DNA of 31,237 bases from CAJCIY01 sp036379355 (GTDB lineage Bacteria; Actinomycetota; Actinomycetes; Mycobacteriales; CAJCIY01). The stretch covers positions 1 through 31,237 of the forward strand of contig DASVGV010000088.1 in assembly GCA_036379355.1 (NCBI GenBank), given 5' to 3'. The translations under genes and the position numbers were made by a program. A model generated the notes under the pieces. The model saw nothing but the letters and a program-made list of their open reading frames with translations, made no database searches and was not told where the DNA came from. Positions 7,032 to 14,528 of this stretch are shown in pieces (position 1 is the stretch's first letter; each line of letters starts with the position of its first letter).

Positions 7032-8642
7032 TCACGGCCGGCCGAGGGCGTCCTCGGCGCCCACGCCCCCCAGCGTCGGCTGGCGGACCGGCTGGTCGTC
7101 GAGCAGACCTTGCAGCTCGTCCACACCGTCGCCGCTGTTGGGCACGACGACGCTCGCCAGCTCCGCGGTCACTCCCCGCTCGATGCCCTCGAGCACATGC
7201 TTGCCGACGGGGTCGACGTCCGGCAGGGCGATCGGGTAGTTGCCGGTGAAGCAGGCGGTGCACAACCGGTCGCGCGGCTGCTCGCTGGCGGCGATGAGCC
7301 CCTCGAGGCTCATGTAGCCCAGCGAGTCCGCGCCGATCGACGCGCAGATCTCGGCGGTCTCCAGGCCGTTCGCGATGAGCTCGGCCTTGCTCGCGAAGTC
7401 GATGCCGTAGAAGCACGGCCACGACACCGGTGGCGCCGAGATGCGCACGTGCACCTCGGTCGCGCCCGCCTCACGCAGCATGCGGACCAGGGCGCGCTGG
7501 GTGTTGCCGCGCACGATGGTGTCGTCGACGACGACAAGCCGCTTGCCGCGGATCACGTCGGGGAGCGGGTTCAGCTTCAGCCGGATGCCCAGCTGCCGGA
7601 TCGTCTGGGACGGCTGGATGAACGTGCGCCCGACGTATGCGTTCTTGACCAGGCCGAGGCCGTACGGGATGCCGCTCTCCTCGGCGAAGCCGACGGCGGC
7701 CGGCGTACCCGACTCGGGCACGGGGATCACGAGGTCGGCGTCGGCCGGCGCTTCGCGGGCGAGAGCCCGACCGACCTCGACGCGCGTCTCGTGCACCGAC
7801 CGGCCCCCGATCGAGGTGTCGGGGCGGGCGAGGTAGACGTACTCGAACAGGCAGACGTGCGGGGTGGACTCGGCGAACCGGTGCGAGCGCATGCCGTGCT
7901 CGTCGATCGCGACGAGCTCCCCGGGTTCCACCTCGCGCACGAACGAGGCGCCGACGATGTCCAGGGCCGCCGTCTCGCTCGCCACGACCCAGCCCCGCTC
8001 GAGCCGGCCCAGCACGAGCGGGTGCACGCCGTGGCCGTCCCGGGCGGCGTACAGCGTGTGCTCGTCCATGAACACGAGGCAGAACGCGCCCCGGAGCTGC
8101 GGCAGCACCTCGAGGGCCGCCGCCTCGAGCGACAGGTCCGGCCGGCTGGCGAGCAGGCTCGTGACCAGGTCGGAGTCGGTGGTGGCCCCCATCCGGTCGC
8201 GACCGCCGCCGTAGATCCGGCTGACCAGCCGCGCGAGCTCCGCCGTGTTGGTCAGGTTTCCGTTGTGTCCCAGGGCGATGCCGCCGCCCTGACCGGTCGC
8301 TCGGAACGACGGCTGGGCGTTCTCCCACGTTCCCGACCCGGTCGTGGAGTAGCGGCAGTGCCCGATCGCCAGATGCCCCCGCAGGGTGTCGAGGGTCGGT
8401 TCGTCGAAGACCTGCGCGACCAGACCGAGGTCCTTGTAGACGACGACCGTGGTCCCGTCGCTGACGGCGATGCCTGCCGCCTCCTGGCCGCGGTGCTGCA
8501 GCGCGTACAACCCGTAGTAGGTCAGCTTCGCGACGGCCTCGCCCGGTGACCAGACGCCGAAGACGCCGCACTCCTCCCGGGGGCCCTGCTCGACCTCGCA
8601 GGATCGGTCGGGGACGGCGGGCGGCGGACGGTCATCCGGCAC
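7032..8642 (-). CDS. purF: Amidophosphoribosyltransferase
   Basis: The committed first enzyme of purine synthesis: PRPP plus glutamine to phosphoribosylamine. The 536-residue precursor has a 24-residue propeptide, then Cys25 in EECGVFG, the glutamine-amidotransferase nucleophile exposed by self-cleavage. The Ntn-hydrolase domain contains LQHRGQEAAGI (48-58) and GHNGNL (125-130). The phosphoribosyltransferase loop is VVVDDTIVRGNT (370-381). Cys264, Cys410, Cys461 and Cys464 (CTACFTGNYP) match the four ligands of the 4Fe-4S cluster found in the Bacillus-type enzyme, so this is the oxygen-sensitive, cluster-containing class. The GTG start has AAGGAG at an 8-nt spacing. purF heads a two-gene operon with purM; a TAGACTGGG promoter box lies 65 bp upstream. 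Confidence 0.97.
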   Translation of the reverse strand: MPDDRPPPAVPDRSCEVEQGPREECGVFGVWSPGEAVAKLTYYGLYALQHRGQEAAGIAVSDGTTVVVYKDLGLVAQVFDEPTLDTLRGHLAIGHCRYSTTGSGTWENAQPSFRATGQGGGIALGHNGNLTNTAELARLVSRIYGGGRDRMGATTDSDLVTSLLASRPDLSLEAAALEVLPQLRGAFCLVFMDEHTLYAARDGHGVHPLVLGRLERGWVVASETAALDIVGASFVREVEPGELVAIDEHGMRSHRFAESTPHVCLFEYVYLARPDTSIGGRSVHETRVEVGRALAREAPADADLVIPVPESGTPAAVGFAEESGIPYGLGLVKNAYVGRTFIQPSQTIRQLGIRLKLNPLPDVIRGKRLVVVDDTIVRGNTQRALVRMLREAGATEVHVRISAPPVSWPCFYGIDFASKAELIANGLETAEICASIGADSLGYMSLEGLIAASEQPRDRLCTACFTGNYPIALPDVDPVGKHVLEGIERGVTAELASVVVPNSGDGVDELQGLLDDQPVRQPTLGGVGAEDALGRP

Positions 8643-8706
8643 GCGGACGGCTCCTTGGACGTCGGAGGCGAGCGGGGCTGCGGCGGGGAAGCCTCGAACG
8701 CGTCCC

Positions 8707-8712
8707 AGTCTA
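8707..8712 (-). promoter_or_regulatory. Putative -10 element for purF-purM
   Basis: On the minus strand this reads TAGACT, followed by GGG as in the box before the DUF3073 gene. Transcription would start near 8700, giving a leader of about 58 nt. It lies in the 93-bp gap between the end of the transporter island and purF, so purF is not dependent on transcription from the island. The -35 region would fall at the end of the neighbouring binding-protein gene and is not convincing. Confidence 0.4.
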
Positions 8713-8735
8713 GGCGACCCGGTCCGGCCCCGACC

Positions 8736-10406
8736 TCAGGCGCTCAGCCAGGCCGACGTCGGGTAGAACACGCCCCCCGAGAACGGGACGGCCGGTTGGC
8801 CTCCCGGCAGCGTCAGTCCGTTGAAGTTCTGCACCTTCTTCGCCGCGTAGCAGGCCCACACCGTCCGGCTGTTGAACAGGTAGGGCAGGTCGATGGCGAA
8901 CCGCTCGTTGACCTTCTGGTAGGCCGCGGTCCGCGTCGCCGGGTCCAGGCTCGTGCGGCCCGTGTCGAGAGCGGCCTGAACCAGCGGGTCCTTGTTGCGG
9001 GCGAAGTTCAGCGACGAGGCGTTCGTCGCCGCGGCGGTCGTGGTGCTCCACCACTTGTAGTTGAAGTCGGGGTCGGCGGCGTTGAACTGGCGCCACGAGC
9101 ACGTCTGGAAGTGGCCCTGCAGTGCGTTCGTGATCAGCTGTACCTGCTCGACCTGCTTGATCTTCACCGTCATGCCCGCCGCGCCCCACTGCTGCTGGAC
9201 GAACTGGGCGGTCTCCCCGTTGCGCGTGTCACTGGTGGTCGCGAACTCGACGACCAGCTTGCCCTTCTCCTTCTCGTACGACTGCACCAGGCTCTTGGCC
9301 TTGGCCAGGTCGAACGTGGGATAGAGCTTCGTGCTCTCGGCGTAGGTCGGGTCGTTCGGGAACAGGCCGCGCGCGGGCTTGTAGAGCCCGAAGTTGTGGA
9401 TCTTCTGGAACGTGTCGTCGTCGAACGCGTAGGCGAGAGCCTGCCGTACCCGCAGGTCGCTCGTGACCGGGTCCTCGCAGTTGACCATCGTCATGCCCAT
9501 GCTGGGCTCGCCGATGTTGTTGCCCGCGTCGGTGAGGTACTGGAGCGACGACTTGCCCCGCAGGTCGCGCAGGTTGATCGAGTCGCTCGAGTGCATGATG
9601 TCGATCGTCCCTGACAGCAGGGCGTTCTCGCGGGCCGTCGAGTCCGAGATCGTCATGTACTCGACCCGGTCGACGTACGGCAGCCCGCGCTGCCAGTAGT
9701 GCGGGTTCGCCGTGGCATAGAAGTGCGAGCCAGGGACCCACTCCTCGAAGACGAACGGGCCCGTGCCGATGGGGTGCAGACCGCCCTTGGGGTCCGACAG
9801 CGTCTTCGGATGCGGCACGTAGCCGACCTGGGCGCTCAGGTAGTACGGCAGCGCCGGCCAGGGCAGCTTGGTCTTCAGCACGACCGTCATCGGGTCGGTC
9901 GCGGTCACCGTGTCCAGGTTCAGCAACGCCGGTCCCGTGAGGCCTGCGTGCTGCACGGCGGTCAGCGCGTTCGCGACCTCCGCCGACGTCAGCGGTGTCC
10001 CGTCGTGGAACACGACCCCCGGCCGTACCTTCAGCGTCCACACCGTGTGCTCGGCGTTCGGCGTGAGCGACTCCGCGAGATAGGGCTGGGCCTTGCCCTG
10101 GTTGTCGACCGCCATCAGCGTGTCGAACACCGTCGAGGCATAGATCAGCCCGGACGTGTCGAACTGCCCGACGGTCGGCGCGAAGCTGTTGAAGTCGGCC
10201 TCCAGCCCGGCTCGCAGCACGCCGCCGCGCCGGGGGGTCGCGCTGGACCGGCCGGTCACCTCCCCGGCCGTGGACCCGCCGGCACCCGCTCCGGTGGAAC
10301 CTCCGCAGGCGCTCAGCAGCCCGGAGACACCTCCCACGAGCGCGAGACCCGCGGCGGCCTGCGCGCCTCCGGTCAGGAACTGCCGGCGGCTGTAGTCGCG
10401 ACGCAT
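8736..10406 (-). CDS. Peptide ABC transporter substrate-binding lipoprotein (copy 1, distal in operon)
   Basis: A family 5 extracellular solute-binding protein (DppA/OppA type) of 556 residues. The N terminus combines a twin-arginine motif, SRRQFL at residues 6-11, with a lipobox ending in Cys34 (LLSACGG), so it is probably Tat-exported folded and then lipid-anchored. The mature part has the family pattern VFDTLMAVD, the signature LKVRPGVVFHDGTPLTSAEV and a C-terminal NFNGLTLPGGQPAVPFSGG. It is one of three paralogues in the window, all ending in WLSA. It is the last gene of the transporter operon, 108 bp after the fused ATPase gene, with its own AGAGGA ribosome-binding site. Peptides are the likely ligand class, but members of this family also bind nickel, heme or sugars. 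Confidence 0.92.
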   Translation of the reverse strand: MRRDYSRRQFLTGGAQAAAGLALVGGVSGLLSACGGSTGAGAGGSTAGEVTGRSSATPRRGGVLRAGLEADFNSFAPTVGQFDTSGLIYASTVFDTLMAVDNQGKAQPYLAESLTPNAEHTVWTLKVRPGVVFHDGTPLTSAEVANALTAVQHAGLTGPALLNLDTVTATDPMTVVLKTKLPWPALPYYLSAQVGYVPHPKTLSDPKGGLHPIGTGPFVFEEWVPGSHFYATANPHYWQRGLPYVDRVEYMTISDSTARENALLSGTIDIMHSSDSINLRDLRGKSSLQYLTDAGNNIGEPSMGMTMVNCEDPVTSDLRVRQALAYAFDDDTFQKIHNFGLYKPARGLFPNDPTYAESTKLYPTFDLAKAKSLVQSYEKEKGKLVVEFATTSDTRNGETAQFVQQQWGAAGMTVKIKQVEQVQLITNALQGHFQTCSWRQFNAADPDFNYKWWSTTTAAATNASSLNFARNKDPLVQAALDTGRTSLDPATRTAAYQKVNERFAIDLPYLFNSRTVWACYAAKKVQNFNGLTLPGGQPAVPFSGGVFYPTSAWLSA

Positions 10407-10514
10407 GGCGGGACGTCCTCTCGATGGGTGTGGGCGAGCCCGGGCTGCGCACGGTACGACATCGCGCAGGCAGCCCCGACGGAAGCCGTCCGCGGCGGGC
10501 AGCTTCGGGGCGAA
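10407..10514. other. Gap between ATPase and binding-protein genes, with inverted repeats
   Basis: The only sizeable gap in the transporter operon. It contains the inverted repeat GACGG-AAG-CCGTC at 10478-10490 and a TGCGC...GCGCA pair at about 10446-10468. Neither is followed by a T-run. They could protect or partly stop the message between the transport components and the last binding-protein gene; no clear promoter is seen. Confidence 0.3.
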
Positions 10515-12629
10515 TCAGGAGACGGCCGCGACCGCCTTGTCGGACACCGGGGCGCCGGAGTTCGGGAAGTGACAGGCCACCTGGTGCCCCGTGCCGATGT
10601 CGCGCAGCACGGGCTCCTCCTGCGCGCACAGGTCCTGCGCCTTCGGGCAGCGCGTCCGGAACCGGCAGCCCGACGGCGGGTTCACCGGCGAGGGCAGGTC
10701 GCCCTCGATCCGGCCGGCCTGCGTGTCGGGGGGTCGCGACGGGTCCGGGATCGGGACCGACGCCAGCAGCGCCGTCGTGTACGGATGCGCGGGCGCCGCG
10801 TAGAGCACGTCCGGGCTGGCCACCTCGCAGAGCTTGCCGAGGTACATGACCGCGACCCTGTCGCTGACGTTCTTGACCACCGCCAGGTCGTGCGCGATGA
10901 ACAGCAGCGTGAGGCCGTAGCGGCCCTTCATGTCCTCGAGGAGGTTGAGGATCTGGGCCTGCACCGACACGTCCAGCGCCGAGACGGGCTCGTCGCAGAT
11001 GATCAGCTCCGGGTCGAGCATCAGCGCGCGGGCGATGGAGATGCGCTGGCACTGCCCGCCGGAGAACTCGTGCGGCCGGCGGTCGGCGTGCGCCTCCATG
11101 TCGAGGCCGACCGCGGTCATCACCTCGTCGAGCTTGGCGCGCTGCGCCGCCTTGTCGGCCAACCCGAATGCCTTGCCCCAGATGTTCAGCGGCTCGGTGA
11201 TGATGTCACCGACCCGCCGCCGCGGGTTCAGGGACGAGATCGGGTCCTGGAAGATCATCTGCATGCGCGGGCGGATCTCGCGCAGCCCCCGAGCCGAGAG
11301 CTTGCCGAGGTCGGTGCCCGCGAAGCTCACGACACCCGACGTCGGGCGCGGGATCGACATGATGGCGCGGCCGGTCGTCGACTTGCCGCAGCCGGACTCC
11401 CCGACCAGGCCGAGGGTCTCGCCCTGCATGAGGTCGAAGCTGATGTCCGAGACCGCATGGACCTTCTTGCCCGGGCCGGCCGGGAACTCGACCACGAGGT
11501 GCTCGACCCGCAGCAGGGGGTTGCTGTCCGTGCCCGTGCGCTGGGCCGGCACCGTCGCGTTCGGGCGTGTGGCGAGCAGGGCGTCGGCGCCCTTGCGGCC
11601 GCCCTTGCGCCCTCGCGTCTTGCCGGCACTGCCGACGGGGTACCAGCAGCGGTACAGGTGCCCGGGCTCGGACTCCAGCAGCGGTGGCGCCTCACGGTGG
11701 CAGCGGTCCTGCGCGTACGCGCACCGCGGCGCGAACCGGCACCCGACCGGTGTGCGCACCAGATCCGGCGGGCGGCCGGGGATCGCCATCAGCGGTGTGT
11801 GGCTGGCCGACTCGAGCAGCGGGATCGACTTGAGCAGCGCCTCCGTGTACGGCATCTGCACGTCACGGAACAGCACGTCGGTCGGTGCCTGCTCGACGAC
11901 CTGCCCGGCGTACATGACGACGATGTCGTCGGTGCGGCCGGCGACCACCCCGAGGTCGTGCGTGACGAGGATCATCGCCATGTGCCGCTCGCGCTGGGCG
12001 GAACCGAGCAGGTCGAGGATCTGCGCCTGGACGGTCACGTCGAGAGCGGTCGTCGGCTCGTCGGCGAGCAGCAGGCGCGGGTTGCAGGCCAGCGCGATCG
12101 CGATCGTCACGCGCTGCCGCATCCCGCCCGACAGCTCGTGCGGGTAGGCGCGGGCGCGCTTGGCCGGCTCCGGGATGCCCACCGAACGCAGGAGCTCGAC
12201 GGCGGTGGCCGCCGCCGTGGTGCGGTTCTGGCCCAGGTGCCTGTGCAGTGACTCGGTGATCTGGCGGCCCACCCGAAGCACGGGGTTCAGCGACGTCATC
12301 GGGTCCTGGAGCACCATGGCGATCTCCGGGCCCCACACGTGCGACAGCTCGGCGGGCGTGAGGGCACCGAGGTCGCGACCGTCGAAGCGCACCGCGCCGG
12401 TGCGCTCGGCGCTGCCCGGCAGGAGGCCCATCACCGCGCGCGACAGGACGGTCTTGCCCGACCCGGACTCGCCGACGATGCCCAGCGTCCGGCCGCGCTC
12501 GAGGGTGAACGAGACGTGGTCCACCGCGCGCAGCACGCCTCGCCGCGTGGGGAAGGCGACGCTGAGGTCGTCGACGTCGACCAGCGGTCCAGCGTGCTCC
12601 GGTACGGCTTCTGCGCGGACGGCGGTCAC
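10515..12629 (-). CDS. Fused peptide ABC transporter ATPase (DppD-DppF in one chain)
   Basis: A 704-residue protein carrying two complete oligopeptide/dipeptide transporter ATPase domains that are usually separate polypeptides. Domain 1: Walker A GESGSGKT (53-60), signature LSGGMRQR (166-173), Walker B LLLADEPTTALD (186-197) and H-loop His224. Domain 2: Walker A GESGCGKST (410-418), signature FSGGQCQR (522-529), Walker B LIICDEPVSALD (542-553) and His580. Each half ends in the oligopeptide-ATPase C-terminal extension with its Cys cluster (GCRFAPRCAYAQDRC at 296-310; GCRFRTRCPKAQDLC at 654-668). A basic linker, TRGRKGGRKG, joins them at about 338-347. Both sites look catalytically complete. 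The start is the GTG at 12629, overlapping the dppC stop by 4 bp; the frame upstream of that is a shadow of dppC. It powers the two permeases encoded just before it. Confidence 0.93.
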   Translation of the reverse strand: MTAVRAEAVPEHAGPLVDVDDLSVAFPTRRGVLRAVDHVSFTLERGRTLGIVGESGSGKTVLSRAVMGLLPGSAERTGAVRFDGRDLGALTPAELSHVWGPEIAMVLQDPMTSLNPVLRVGRQITESLHRHLGQNRTTAAATAVELLRSVGIPEPAKRARAYPHELSGGMRQRVTIAIALACNPRLLLADEPTTALDVTVQAQILDLLGSAQRERHMAMILVTHDLGVVAGRTDDIVVMYAGQVVEQAPTDVLFRDVQMPYTEALLKSIPLLESASHTPLMAIPGRPPDLVRTPVGCRFAPRCAYAQDRCHREAPPLLESEPGHLYRCWYPVGSAGKTRGRKGGRKGADALLATRPNATVPAQRTGTDSNPLLRVEHLVVEFPAGPGKKVHAVSDISFDLMQGETLGLVGESGCGKSTTGRAIMSIPRPTSGVVSFAGTDLGKLSARGLREIRPRMQMIFQDPISSLNPRRRVGDIITEPLNIWGKAFGLADKAAQRAKLDEVMTAVGLDMEAHADRRPHEFSGGQCQRISIARALMLDPELIICDEPVSALDVSVQAQILNLLEDMKGRYGLTLLFIAHDLAVVKNVSDRVAVMYLGKLCEVASPDVLYAAPAHPYTTALLASVPIPDPSRPPDTQAGRIEGDLPSPVNPPSGCRFRTRCPKAQDLCAQEEPVLRDIGTGHQVACHFPNSGAPVSDKAVAAVS

Positions 12630-13573
12630 AGCTTGGCCTCCCGGACGTCGAACAGGGTACGGAGCCGGTCGCCGACGAGGTTGAGCGCCAGCACGGTCAG
12701 GAACAGGGCGAGGGACGGCCACAGGCAGATGTACGGGTCGGTGGCGAGGTAGGCCTGACCACCGTTCACGATCTTGCCCCAGGTCGCCGTCGGGTCCGCG
12801 ACCGACAGCCCGAGGTAGGACAGCGCGGCCTCGGCCAGGATCGACACCGCGACGAACACCAGCGAGTACGACATCACGATCGGCACGACGTTCGGCACGA
12901 TCTCGCGGAACAGGATGCGCCACCGGGAGGCACCGATGCCGCGCGCCGCGGTCACGAACTCGAGGTCCGCGAAGGCCACGGTCGCGCCCCGCACGACTCG
13001 GAAGATCGGTGCGATCGAGAGCACGCCGACGGTCAGCGTGATGTTGAACAGGTTGGCGCCGAGGAACGCGACGACGGCGAGCAGCAGGATCAGGGCCGGG
13101 AAGGCGAGGGCGACGTTCGCGAGTGCCGTGAGGACCGTGTCCGCGCGGCCACCCAGGAATCCGGCCAGCAGGCCCATGAAACCCCCGACGGCCACGCCGA
13201 TGGCGATGGACCCGAAGCCGACCACGAGCGACACCCGCGCGCCCACGACGACCCGGGCGAACAGGTCACGGCCGAGCGAGTCGGTGCCGAGCCAGTGGTG
13301 GATGCTCGGCATCGCGGACGGTGCCGCGTCCTGGAGGTTCGGCGCGGGGATCGGCAGCACCGAGGCGAAGATCGCACCGAAGATGACGAGCGCCAGCCAC
13401 CCGACGCACACCCAGAAGAACCAGCCGAGCCTGCGCCGCGGGGCAGCCGTGGGCTCGCTGCCGATAACGTCCGACGGCAGCTGACCGGTCTCGACTCCGA
13501 GTCCGAATCCGGACCCGACCGCCAGCGCACCGGCATCCGGGGCCTCGACGGGGGTGACGTTGTCAGCGGGCAC
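12626..13573 (-). CDS. Peptide ABC transporter permease (DppC/OppC type)
   Basis: A 315-residue inner-membrane permease of the binding-protein-dependent transporter family. After a soluble, low-conservation N-terminal tail of about 47 residues comes the first membrane helix (LGWFFWVCVGWLALVIFGAIF), then the DppC landmarks HWLGTDSLGRDLFARVVVGARVS and five further hydrophobic segments. The EAA loop that contacts the ATPase is EFVTAARGIGASRWRILFREIVPN. It pairs with the adjacent DppB-type permease. The GTG start overlaps the end of dppB by 11 bp and its stop overlaps the ATPase gene by 4 bp, indicating tight translational coupling. Confidence 0.94.
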   Translation of the reverse strand: MPADNVTPVEAPDAGALAVGSGFGLGVETGQLPSDVIGSEPTAAPRRRLGWFFWVCVGWLALVIFGAIFASVLPIPAPNLQDAAPSAMPSIHHWLGTDSLGRDLFARVVVGARVSLVVGFGSIAIGVAVGGFMGLLAGFLGGRADTVLTALANVALAFPALILLLAVVAFLGANLFNITLTVGVLSIAPIFRVVRGATVAFADLEFVTAARGIGASRWRILFREIVPNVVPIVMSYSLVFVAVSILAEAALSYLGLSVADPTATWGKIVNGGQAYLATDPYICLWPSLALFLTVLALNLVGDRLRTLFDVREAKL

Positions 13574-14513
13574 GGTCCACCCTTACTCGAGGATCGGCGA
13601 CGCCGTACAGCAAATCGACGAGGAAGTTGACAAGGACGTAGCCGGTGGCCGCGATGAGGACCCCGCCCTGCACGGTGAGGTAGTCGCGCTGGTAGATGGC
13701 CGTCACGATCATCGTGCCGATGCCCGGAAGCGAGAACACCTGCTCCACCACCAGCGCTCCACCGATGAGCGCGCCGATGTTGAGGCCGGCCACGGTCATG
13801 AGGCTGAACGTCGAGGGCCGGAACGCATGCCGCATCAGGATCCAGCGCTGCGACATGCCCTTGGCTCGGGCCATCGTGATGTAGTCCTGCTGCAGCGTCG
13901 TGATCATGTCGCTGCGCAGCACGCGGAGGTAGACCGCGACCGACCCCAGTCCGAGCGTGACGGAGGGCAGGATCATGTCCTTGAGGTTGGTGAGGGGATC
14001 CTGCGTGAGCCGGGTGAAGCCACCCGCGGGTAGCAGTTGGGCCTTCACCGCGAAGAGGAAGACGAGCAGGACCCCCAGCATGAACGAGGGGATGGCCAGC
14101 AGGCCGAACGCGCCGCTCGTGCTCAGCTTGTCGAGCAACGACCCTGGTCTTCGGGCCGCCAGGATTCCGAGCGGCACGGACACCGCGAACGCGATGATCT
14201 GCGACAGCACCAGCAGCTCGAGCGTCACCGGAAGTCGCGTCTTGAGCTGTGTCGTGACGTCCTGGTGCGTGGTCGAGGACTCACCCAGGTTGCCGTGCAC
14301 GACGTGGTCGAGGTATTTGACGTAGCGCGTGGTGATCGGCTTGTCCAGGCCCAGCTCGTGATGCTCCTGCGCGATCGCCTCGGCCGTCGCGCCCGGTCCG
14401 AGCACGGCGAGCGCGGGGTCACCCGGCAGGAGACTGATCAGGTAGAACGAGGCAAACGTGACCACGAACAGAACCGGAATGAGCATGAGGAAGCGTTTGA
14501 CGACGTAGCGCAC
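13563..14513 (-). CDS. Peptide ABC transporter permease (DppB/OppB type)
   Basis: A 316-residue permease with the standard DppB layout. The N-terminal helix (RYVVKRFLMLIPVLFVVTFASFYLISLLPGDP) carries the family LLPGDPA motif, then a periplasmic-side segment with ELGLDKPITTRYVKYL and five more membrane helices. The EAA loop is DYITMARAKGMSQRWILMRHAFRPS, and GALVVEQVFSLPGIG is the conserved segment after it. It forms the translocation pore with the DppC-type protein. The start codon is GTG, 15 bp after the stop of the upstream binding-protein gene. Confidence 0.95.
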   Translation of the reverse strand: MRYVVKRFLMLIPVLFVVTFASFYLISLLPGDPALAVLGPGATAEAIAQEHHELGLDKPITTRYVKYLDHVVHGNLGESSTTHQDVTTQLKTRLPVTLELLVLSQIIAFAVSVPLGILAARRPGSLLDKLSTSGAFGLLAIPSFMLGVLLVFLFAVKAQLLPAGGFTRLTQDPLTNLKDMILPSVTLGLGSVAVYLRVLRSDMITTLQQDYITMARAKGMSQRWILMRHAFRPSTFSLMTVAGLNIGALIGGALVVEQVFSLPGIGTMIVTAIYQRDYLTVQGGVLIAATGYVLVNFLVDLLYGVADPRVRVDRAR

Positions 14514-14528
14514 GAGAGCAGGCTCCGC

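Noticed and set aside
9699..12251. Long plus-strand open frame (850 codons) over the binding-protein copy 1 and ATPase genes
   Set aside because: Antisense shadow of conserved coding sequence, with composition typical of third-position GC bias.
12630..12923. N-terminal extension of the fused ATPase
   Set aside because: It lies wholly within dppC in another frame, and the GTG at 12629 makes the usual 4-bp overlap.
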